From contig NC_091143.1 of assembly GCF_041381155.1 (NCBI RefSeq), positions 24,331,695-24,395,694 on the forward strand: a DNA stretch of 64,000 bases. Reading direction: 5' to 3'. Of this stretch, positions 22,058-31,089 are shown one piece after another (the first letter of the stretch is position 1; every line of letters starts with the position of its first letter). The notes below the pieces were generated by a model. It ran no database searches. It saw only the letters and a list, made by a program, of their open reading frames with translations, and was not told the DNA's origin. Both the position numbers and the translations under genes were made by a program. Origin of the DNA: Argopecten irradians. Taxonomy: Eukaryota > Mollusca > Bivalvia > Pectinida > Pectinidae.

Positions 22058-23302
22058 GCACTGGCTGTAACATGCATCCTGCATCAAAGTATGGCTTTAC
22101 CACCTCCAGGGAACGATGCAAACGTAGACGATTTAGTTAGATACTATTCCGGATTAATGTACACGGTAAAGGAGATATGTGGATTTCTGTTATGCACACA
22201 TGGGGTTATTGTCAGTCTTGAAAGCATAAAACGCATCAAAAGACGACTGGGATTGAAAACAAATATGTGTGAAAGTCCTTTGGATGTGATTGTAGAAAAA
22301 ATATTAACGTTGCGTAAAGAAGGATATTCAAATCTCGGATACAGATCCATGTGGCGTATGCTGAATGTATTTCATAGAATACGTGCTACGCAACAAACCG
22401 TCCGTAATTGTCTTTCCATAATTGACGAACAGGGTGTTTACCGGAGGTCAAGAAGGCGTTTACACCGAAGGCAATACAGTGTTGAAGGACCTAATTTTCT
22501 TATGCACATTGATGGATATGACAAGTTAAAACCGTTCGGGGTAGCGATACATGGTGCTATTGACGGATTCTCACGGAAAATACTTTGGTTAAAATCTGGT
22601 TTATCGAATAATAACCCGAAATATATTGCTTATTTTTATCTTGCATATCTGAAAAGTACAAAGAAACTACCGACAGTGATCAGGAGCGATAGAGGAACTG
22701 AAAATGTGCTTGTTCGCGACTTGCAAATATGTCTCCGTATGCACCACAGAGATCATTATAGAGGCGTGAACAGTTTCCTGGTTGGAAGGTCCAGTGGTAA
22801 CCAAAGGATCGAAAGGTTATGGGGAACATTGCGCCTCTCTTTCACCGACTTTTGGAAAGCAAAATTTGAGGGCATGAAGGATATGGGTATATTTGATGAA
22901 GGCAATGTACTTCATATTGAATGTCTTAGGTACTGCTACATGAATATAATTCAGAACCAGCTGGATGTGTTTATGCAAACCTGGAACTCGCATCGAATAA
23001 GATCACAACGTGACGTAACAAACGTTCATGGTATACCGGTTGTCTTATACCATCAGCCTGAATTGTTTGGAACCTCAGACTATTCCTGTGAGTTACCTTG
23101 CTCAGAGGAAACAGTTGATGAACTAATGGACGAATTTACTGAAGAATTCCCAACACATGGTTGTTCTTATGATTTTAGAATGGTTTTGCAACATCTAAGT
23201 GGTATTCATCCAGACCAAATTCCCATTATTGAAAGTATGGTAGATGCTGATGAAATGTTTACAGCACTGGTGCACTCTTGCGATGTGATTAACCGACATT
23301 GA
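22058..23302 (+). CDS. Integrase-core (DDE/rve-fold) domain protein, intact
   Basis: With exon 1 the protein has about 425 residues. Counting from the internal ATG at 22091 (403 residues), residues 24-55 look like a helix-turn-helix (YTVKEICGFLLCTHG...), 118-128 are basic (RRSRRRLHRR), and the catalytic core has D141 (LMHIDGYDKL), D200 (VIRSDRGTEN) and E241 (NQRIERLWGTLR), i.e. D-58-D-40-E. Downstream come an aromatic segment and LDVFMQTWNSHRIRSQRDV, where integrase folds end, then an acidic tail. No RNase H, protease, capsid or chromodomain region is present. Single-gene proteins of this kind (Pfam-type 'integrase core domain') are widespread in fish, cnidarians and molluscs, and their activity is not established. 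The frame is fully open with all three acidic residues, so it is either active or domesticated. It lies in single-copy sequence between the arms of the 22.6-kb inverted mosaic. Confidence 0.9.
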   Translation, partial: ALAVTCILHQSMALPPPGNDANVDDLVRYYSGLMYTVKEICGFLLCTHGVIVSLESIKRIKRRLGLKTNMCESPLDVIVEKILTLRKEGYSNLGYRSMWRMLNVFHRIRATQQTVRNCLSIIDEQGVYRRSRRRLHRRQYSVEGPNFLMHIDGYDKLKPFGVAIHGAIDGFSRKILWLKSGLSNNNPKYIAYFYLAYLKSTKKLPTVIRSDRGTENVLVRDLQICLRMHHRDHYRGVNSFLVGRSSGNQRIERLWGTLRLSFTDFWKAKFEGMKDMGIFDEGNVLHIECLRYCYMNIIQNQLDVFMQTWNSHRIRSQRDVTNVHGIPVVLYHQPELFGTSDYSCELPCSEETVDELMDEFTEEFPTHGCSYDFRMVLQHLSGIHPDQIPIIESMVDADEMFTALVHSCDVINRH

Positions 23303-23402
23303 CACATTCATATCATGAATATTATGGGACATCCTTCAAGCATTGACGTTATTCGTCTGATCGTAACGAGAGTACATGTGCAAGAAAAACAAATCTACAT
23401 AA

Positions 23403-23803
23403 CGTTTATTTCAAATTGTTAAATTTATGTATTAAACCATTCTGACAATAGGTATCATTTATTAAAACGTTTGTTATAATATACACAATGCATTTGTACA
23501 GCTTGTTTAGAAATACATTGTCACCTTCGTGAAAAGAAGACTTTACTACCTTGAAATCTTAAAAAGAGTCAAGTGCAATACTGCATTGTTTTTTCACAAA
23601 ATGATCATCCAGATGTGTTATTTTGTGAAAAAAAACATTTAATTTTTACACTTGACTTAAGATATTTAAGTCTTATTTTCACAAATAGCAAAATGTATTT
23701 CTGAATAAGCTAAACAGATGCATTGTGTAAGTTATAACAACCATTTAGATGATACGTATTGTCAGAATGATTTAATACATAAATATACCAATTTGAAATA
23801 AAA
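23403..23803. repeat. 400-bp foldback after the integrase-core gene
   Basis: Arms 23403-23576 and 23648-23803 are inverted copies at roughly 80-85 percent identity (shared blocks such as TTTATGTATTAAA, CATTCTGACAATA and ACACAATGCAT). The loop contains a second hairpin TTTTTTCACAAAAT/ATTTTGTGAAAAAA (23591-23634). It starts 100 bp after the stop codon and ends at AATAAA (23797-23802), so it is probably in the 3' UTR or is the 3' end of the mobile unit. Confidence 0.8.
23797..23802 (+). terminator. Candidate polyadenylation signal of the integrase-core gene
   Basis: AATAAA at the right end of the foldback. The left arm carries its inverse, so a signal exists on both strands. Confidence 0.35.
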
Positions 23804-24982
23804 GAGTATTTAGAACCTTAAGAGTTCGTGGAGTAGTAGTATGTGCATTTTTGTGGAATTTTGTTTTGTTTTGTTTTGGTTTGTACTTTTATGTGTAGAG
23901 ACTTAATTTAGTTTCTTAGTTTATACATGTATATGAGTTATCAACTTTTTGTGGTACAGTATTACCTTCTTATGCCTAAAAGGAATTAGTGTCTTTGGAT
24001 TATTTGCAACATGGATATTATTACTCCTTTACTACTTATTTACTTCGGAAATTCAGCTGTTTGATTATTGGCAAGTACTATGAATAATAATTACTTAATT
24101 AAAAGTGAATGAACTTTATTTGACGGTGTATGTTGTTTATTTACATTTAAGAATGGTGTCAGAAATTTGAGAAGAGAAAAGAACCGTAATAGAGAATAGA
24201 TAAAGAGAAATATTTCAAATGTATCGCAAGTGGTTTGGTTTGGTTTGGTTGGATGTTTTAGGCCAAGATTTAGGTTACAACCCCTACTCGAGACCTCCCC
24301 TCCTCCTTTCACAACACGGGCTTGGGACGACTACGACGGAGTTAATCAGAAGTGGGATATAAACAGAGGCTATATGAGAGATAGAATGGTCGATCGTTGG
24401 TTATGGAATTTATTCCACACGAGTAAGTCCTTTTAAGTTACATTAGACACGAGCTTTAGCAAGTGTTTTTTTAATAACTTTTAAATTTTAATTTACTCGT
24501 GTGGAATAAGTTCTATAAACAACAACCACGAGCTGTGAAACCTGATTGTAGTACCTCAATTGTTTTTAATTAAAAACATCGTGGATTCAATCACTTTGAC
24601 GGCTGATTTCATCGGCAGTTTCTATAACGAGCGGTGGAGAACATAAGGATTGATCTTCATTTTCATTGCGAATACAGTAGTATGAACGCAGTTGGCAACG
24701 AACATAGTCTATGGAGCGCGTTAGTGCTCCATTAAGAATATGTTATAATTCTTATATTTACATAATAATATAATTCTTATATTTACATCCATGACGCGGT
24801 TTTCGACATCAGGGGCGCTATCAACTACGTTAACGTTGGTTGCTATGTTACGTCAACTGCGTTTATGCTCGTTTGAATGCAACATGACGTTATTAAGCTC
24901 AAGAAGGGAGAGATGTAAATATAACTGTATGACGCCATCCCTTTATTAATTTTGCAGAGCCGCAAAAATTAACAGCTTAGTC
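23804..24982. other. Gene-free stretch
   Basis: Short features only: (GGTTT)n near 24232-24250, an inverted pair ACTCGTGTGGAATAA / TTATTCCACACGAGT (24410-24425 and 24494-24509), and a duplicated ATAATTCTTATATTTACAT (24748-24787). The 68-codon ORF at 24230-24436 has no support as a gene. Confidence 0.35.
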
Positions 24983-24986
24983 TTAA

Positions 24987-25368
24987 AGCCCCACTACCTT
25001 CCCGGGGTAAAACATAAAGGTTTCTTTAAAACATTAATAACATCAGAAAATATATTCCGATGCCCTAAGATGAGCTCACAACACCAAACAAATGCAAAAT
25101 TGACTCAGTAATGTATGATAACGGTGGAGAGTCATTTCGCTGTTTTGCCGTCTGGCGCAGTGCTAGTCAACTATCGCGCGGTATTTAGGACGACGTCAGG
25201 AAACATAAGATGACCCGCGTTATGAAAATTAAATCAAATTGTTCAGAATGATATGATACGTGTACTATTAACGGTAAGTTAATCACTTTTGTGACTGTAC
25301 AAAATTATCGATCTCGATTTACATTCCCATTTTGAAAATTAAAAGCCGTTTCGAAAGGTAGTGGGCCT
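24987..25368. mobile_element. TTAA-flanked MITE, family 1, copy 1
   Basis: Flanked by TTAA on both sides (24983-24986 and 25369-25372). Ends AGCCCCACTACCTTCC and the inverse of AGGCCCACTACCTTTCG. 382 bp, no ORF. TTAA duplications point to Kolobok- or piggyBac-like mobilisation. Copy 2 lies at 37004-37403 in the opposite orientation. Confidence 0.75.
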
Positions 25369-25370
25369 TT

Positions 25371-25523
25371 AATACTACACTTGACATTCCCTTCTAAACC
25401 ATTTAATAAAAAAATATACTGTTAATATTTATAATTCTGGTCTTATTATGTTTCCCGCCAATTTCCGGTGTCGTCCTAATTTTGATAAACATTCATATCT
25501 TGTTCCGGAAAGGTAGTGGCCCT
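25371..25523. mobile_element. TTAA-type MITE family 1, truncated copy
   Basis: Matches the second half of copy 2 (AATACTACA...CTTATTATGTTTCCCGCC) in the same orientation and then its right tip GGAAAGGTAGTGGCCCT, followed by TTAA at 25524-25527. It abuts copy 1 at its TTAA. Confidence 0.6.
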
Positions 25524-25774
25524 TTAACGACGTCCTCGCTTTGTGTAGATCGAGTCAAAGTTTGAAATTTCCACCAATCAAAACGCCTTCAACCGTTGGT
25601 ACATTTATCTAATGCCAAGAGTGGGCAATTAGGTAGAATCAGAAAACGTTTGTCCTTCCTAATGTCCATTACGCCCTACCGGTATATTCCACACAAAACT
25701 TAACAATTCTAGATTCTGCTGAGGTAACCAAATATCTTATCCAAAATTTGGCAAAAACATCTTATCCTTGAAGT

Positions 25775-25844
25775 CCAGTCCACTTTTGAAATGCCTTGGT
25801 CCATTTATTCCGATATGGACCAAGGCATTTCAAAAGTGGACTGG
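25775..25844. repeat. Perfect 30-bp hairpin with a 10-nt loop
   Basis: Arms 25775-25804 (starting CCAGTCCACTTTTGAAATGC) and 25815-25844 are exact reverse complements with loop TTATTCCGAT. No transcription unit is visible around it. Confidence 0.95.
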
Positions 25845-26577
25845 TAGCCATAGTCCTGTAATATAATACATGTAGGTTTCAATAATCGTTATTTATCGTA
25901 GCCATGTGAATCATTTTGGCTAATATCGGAATCTCGTACCGGCAATATATTAGGCAATAAAAAGCCTAATGTATAGTCAGGCTTAGCGAAGTAGGCAAAC
26001 GTACGTGATTGTTTATGTAAATTTCTATCAGAATAAGTCGGAACTTTCCCAGCGCCTCGTGACATGGATGTGTTTTTCACATGTAAAAGTGAAATCAAAA
26101 CAAATAATGAATTATTTTCTTATTTCCAATGCTTCAGATTTTTTTTCAATATATCAGAATGTTGAACTAAAAGCATGTAGTATGTATTCTTATCCCTAAT
26201 ATAAAACTACTTTCAACACGTTGTAGAATTTCGACAGGAAATTCAAATCTATATATACTGTAACAGTAGTTCCTTGGGCAATAAAGTATATTCTATCAGA
26301 AGCTTTGAACTTCTAAATTGTAAAACCTCTAATGCTGTCTGTGGTATTGAGTGTGCCCTATGTAGTTAAATATATGTTGAATATATGAATGATTATCGTT
26401 CTGCAATGAACCGTGGTAAGAGTCAATGTTTGAATCAACATTTTAACCTCTATGACCGTCCGCATACTAGAAAAAATGACCATCACACCAATAGTCCTAC
26501 AATGAGCACAACGTTCCTCACACAGGGGCTAGATGCGGACCTATGACACAGCAAACACCACGAGAGAAAACAATATG

Positions 26578-26626
26578 CCCCATCCCACGACCACTTATCG
26601 ATATGATAGGTGGTCGTGGGATGGGG
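26578..26626. repeat. Perfect 17-bp hairpin with a 15-nt loop
   Basis: CCCCATCCCACGACCAC (26578-26594) and its exact inverse (26610-26626); the loop contains TATCGATA. Confidence 0.9.
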
Positions 26627-27088
26627 GATATACTCGGGAAAGATTATATTTTCCCCTTGTGCTGTTTTGTGTGACCGAGGTCGGCGCCTTGCCCTGTGGT
26701 TCCGCAGGGAACAAGAGAAACACTATATTAGACGTCTTTATACAGCTTTTATACAGCTGCGTCTTTTTTAAGACGCAAAAAGAAAACAACTAAAAATACT
26801 TAGAGAATACTTTTTTTTTAAACTTTTTTTTTGCGTCGTGTACCTGCGCCACGATGTAGTTAAACTAATGCATTTGTTATCGTTCATTTGATAGAAACGA
26901 CGTATTTGTAACCATGGACATGTCGACTCTTCAAGCCAACTGGATTCAAAGTAAAGTTCGATAACCTAATGAACTCTACAGAAGCCATGGGATATCACTA
27001 TTTTGTTGGTTTTTTTTTCTTTTTTTATTCAATAAACATGTAAATCACACAATCAACATATTCAGTACATTATTTTCCAGTTTTCAAT

Positions 27089-27600
27089 TCATTCAATATC
27101 AAGCTTCAAAAGCAATATATATTTTGTAAAACAACTGAATTTACAATTTTTTGTTCCTACAAATAATTGAGAGTCATCAGCAAACATACTTATTTTGGCT
27201 TCTATGGATTGATTTTGAACGCTTGGTATAGTGATGCATGTGATATCTTTATTCTTGCGTATAGAACAAGCTAAGGGTTCAGCTTGAATTATGTAAATTA
27301 AAGGTGCGAGGGGGCAACCTTGCTTTACTGAGCGGCTTAATTTAAAGAATTTTGAGAGAAAACCACTCGTTAAAATTTGACTGTAAGAGTTAATATAAGT
27401 CATTTCTATCCAATGGAAATATTTAATGCAAACATAAAATTGCCGTTAATTAACTGGAAATCATAAGTTAAGTTTATCGCCAGAACCAAAATTTTCAAGG
27501 AATATTTTAATCCATGATCAACATAAACAAATTAAATTCTTCATAAAATGTTTAACTATGTATGTATCGAATATAGTTTTCTAAACGGCAAGGTGCGCGA
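27089..27600 (-). mobile_element. LINE reverse-transcriptase fragment (L1/Tx1-like)
   Basis: The open segment 27089-27403 (minus) reads FKLSRSVKQGCPLAPLIYII, then AEPLACSIRKNKDI and AKISMFADDSQLF. These are RT motif QGCPL (residues 29-33) and the catalytic F/Y-A-D-D box (74-77). The sequence between them (AEPLA..IR...) resembles L1/Tx1-clade elements of invertebrates. Upstream (27404-27600) has recognisable but degenerate RT sequence with stops. Endonuclease, C terminus and element ends are absent, so this is a dead fragment. Confidence 0.75.
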
Positions 27601-29829
27601 AATAGTTTTTAATCTTGTCAAAATGTATAATACGTATACTACGTACATTTGCTACATAGAACCTGTCGCGTTGCAAAGCATTGGAAATATGTGAAATCGT
27701 CCATAGACGTTAAAAAATCGGCATTCGAAATTACATTTTATTGTGTCAACTGATTGAGGAACCTGTAAGCACTGGCTTATATAAAGCAAAAATTTAGTAT
27801 CGGGCATGTGGCTGCTCGTAAGAATCAACACTGTTCAAAGGACCGATCGCAAAAATGTAGGTCGCATGCCTGATAATAAATTAAACAGTACAAATCAATA
27901 AATCCCACTTTCTACTTCTACCCATTTTTAAACTGTAGGTTCATAGTAGTTTAATTAGGGATCTCTGAAATTTGTCACAGATTATTTTAATTTCTAGAAA
28001 AAACTACTCTGAAATGGTCCATAAGAACAGAAATACACATCACGTAAAATGTCATTCGTTCAAGTTTTGAAACCAATAAGCCTATTCTGACCTTCTTTAC
28101 AAATGTGGTGAACCATACATGTATACAAATTATAATTGGGTTAAACACTTGAAATATATGCCTTGCACGAAAGGTATAGAACCCGCAAGGCTAACAGGAC
28201 TTGCAGTAAGCCATGGTCACATTGCACTTACATAACTGTTACCATCCAAACACCACAAAGCGGATATGATAATTCTAAAAAATTAAATTACCTAACAAAG
28301 GTCAGGAGTTGGGCCTAAGGGCCTGGGGGCTTCTTTGGGCACTTCTTTGGGCACCCTTCAATATGTTCAGTCAAGTGTATCTCAGACTAACAACACCTGT
28401 ATACATGAAGTACCTTATTCCCAACCCCAGGAGGTCCATTTATAGCATGCTGTACTTAGGTGGCAGCCTCTCTACATAATACATTGTACTCATCACACAA
28501 ATACGAACAGTTATACAACAATAGTAGTCAATAGGGATATGTATTTTAACTGGTAGTGCATTTTAATTTATTTGATAATGAAGCTTTATATATTAAAATA
28601 AAAAAATAATCAAAATACCAAGTGTATAATTAACTAAAACATTTATTTCAAAATTATTGGAAAATCATATTTCATCCAATATCTTTTCATTAATTTATTT
28701 TTTTTTACACTGGCTTTTTTTACATATATACAGAAACCTGATTTATCATGACTATGTATAATAAAAAAGCCAAAATACAAAATGTTGCATAAAGTACCAC
28801 CCTAATCTTAAAATTACTTTAGATTATAAAATATAATACCATGAATTAATTTGGTAAATTGCAAGGTTTGATGACAGACCTAGCTATATTGTACGCATGT
28901 ACAGCTCCCGCCGCGACTCCACTTCATTCACATTCACCAACCACGGGCTACAAACGGCAGCTGAAAATTGGTAAAAAATTAATAATTTTAGTGAATTCAT
29001 GAAAGATTGTCCCAATCTAACCGTCACCCTCCACCTCCCCGGGAAAATTGTGTACAAGTTTGAACCCAGGCTCAACACAACAAACATGTACCATGTAATC
29101 TAATATCGAATGTGTACTTTTAGTGTTTTACAAACTCATAAACTCGTCAGTCATGATTTTTAAAAGGTAAAGTATATTTGTTTTGTCTTAAAAACTAAAA
29201 CTTCCCATAGAAACAATTCTAAAAATCACAATATTATATAAAGATACTGCCTCCATTCTCATAAAGCCGTGCAAACACAGAAGGCAACGATTTTTGCCCT
29301 CTGTCCATCTATCGAATATCACCTTGAGGTACCTGTTATGGCTGGTATACTGTGGCTTACCTGTAGTGTTCGACAAGTTATAATTATCGGACCATGACGC
29401 AATATACGGTCAAGATTAACTTGCGGTGTGTAGGATCATAAACATATTGTGTTTACCGGTAATTAAAGAATCAAAACAAGGCCTGAATTGGGTACTTTGT
29501 AGGCAGACTATTAGCTACGTCATAAAGTTTGAAGTGGATTTATTCTGCATAATCTTTTAAAGACGTTCAGTTTTTAATAAAGAATATGTAATTAAGCTAT
29601 TTTTACGTACAATACTTTTAGAACTTAAAATAGCAAAGAAAAATATTATAAAAGTGTATATTTTATGAAAGACGATCTACAAGGGTGTCGCTAGAAAACC
29701 GATTGATAGGGACCAAATCTTTTTATTTAAAAGCTATGTATTACCCGGTATATACATGTATGATTGTATTATTAATGGCTTAAATCATAAAAGAAAAAGT
29801 GTCTCAAAAGGCACAATAGGACTGGTTTT
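27601..29829. other. Gene-free stretch
   Basis: AT-rich, with short ORFs only, none with a recognisable motif. No terminal repeats or tandem array noted apart from a small GGGC(A)CTTCTTTG duplication near 28330-28350. Confidence 0.35.
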
Positions 29830-29913
29830 TGCCGTAGCTGCAAGATTGTAGCTCAAAAGACTTTTAGACAGAAAATGGTGTCGTCTTAGTAGGCCGGGTA
29901 CGTATATTTTAGA
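29830..29913. mobile_element. Fragment of the TIR element of 16565-20418
   Basis: GTAGCTCAAAAGACTTTTAG, AAAATGGTGTC and GGCCGGGTACGTATA match the interior of the element near 17710-17903, with an internal deletion joining the blocks. Confidence 0.7.
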
Positions 29914-30361
29914 TAGTTTTTGCCGCAATTCAAAGTTGTTTTTGACTTGTATTTACTATTTCATGTAAATGATATATATATATATATTTAATGCAATTTA
30001 CTCATAAAACATTGACTTTTGAAAACGTAATGTAGACAATTTATGATATGAAATGGAAACTACTGATATAAAATTAAATAAACATATACTTAATTGAATA
30101 CAAATTAATCTTTATTACTTTTGCAGTGAAAAGGTTTTATTCATGTATACTAAAAAAATATCGTATTATATAGTTATATATACTGTACATTAAATTGTAG
30201 ATGTCGTAATTTTAAAAAAAGAAACACTAAAAAATTATAATTATGTATTTTTTTCAAATTGGAGAACGTATTCTTCCCCGATCCCTAACTATAACACATC
30301 ACCTTGTCTGTCTAGGTCTGAATGTACCTGGACACCATGTCCACCTGTAGTGGACACCGTG

Positions 30362-30560
30362 TTCACACGTAGTGCACTCCGTGTCTACCTGTAGTCTAAA
30401 TCTTGTGCACTCCGTGTCTACCTGTAGTCTAAATCTTGTGCACTCCGTGTCTACTTGTAGTCTTAATCTTGTGCACTCCGTGTCTACCTGTAGTCTAAAC
30501 GTAGTGCACTCCGTGTCTACCTGTAGTCTAAACCTCGTGCACTCCGTGTGCACAAGGGTG
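30362..30560. repeat. 33-bp minisatellite (about 6 units)
   Basis: Units of 33 bp with core GTGCACTCCGTGTCTACCTG and variants in the TAAATCTTG/TAAACGTAG part. Because 33 is 11 codons, ORFs remain open on both strands (63 and 84 codons), but neither has independent gene support. Confidence 0.9.
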
Positions 30561-30587
30561 TAACCTTTAGTCTACTACCAACTGTAT

Positions 30588-31089
30588 TGATGTCGACATC
30601 TAAACTAAAAGATGTCGACATCTGGTCTTGAAAGTGGGAATCAAAGGCCACCCTTTCATAGAGCACTGTGTATATGCAGCAAAAGCCATACAGCAGAGAT
30701 CGACGTTGATTTTGTTAATTCAAGTTTTTATTCATTTGATTTAAAAAAAAATGTGATCCTGCACATCCCGGCCATGAAACTGTAGACTGCGTGTACGTAG
30801 TTGTTAGCCCAAGCTAAGGAAGTGTACAACGAATTATTAATATATATAACCGTGGGTTGAAAATTCGTTTCAAAGCTGTGTGTGTGTATTGTTGAATTGG
30901 CATTCGTACCAAGTCCATGTAGTACATACCGTACTATACTATATTAAAAGAATGAATGAAAATAAAAATAAAAAAATAAAATAAAAATAAAAATTTTGTG
31001 TTGTATTTTCTTGTGAATCCCGAAAAAAACCAGTTACGTAATTTAAAAGCCATAAAGGTCACAGTACAGGTACACAATACACGTTTGGG
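30588..31089. repeat. Modules 2 and P, inverted (inner edge of the right arm)
   Basis: Starts TGATGTCGACATCTAAAC, the inverse of the first ~50 bp of module 2, then runs through the inverse of module P (30640-30925) and the flank of the foldback element. It is inverted relative to 20419-20960. Module 2 is truncated at 30588. Confidence 0.8.

Noticed and set aside
22144-22350. Minus-strand ORF inside the integrase-core gene
   Set aside because: Shadow of the real gene on the other strand.
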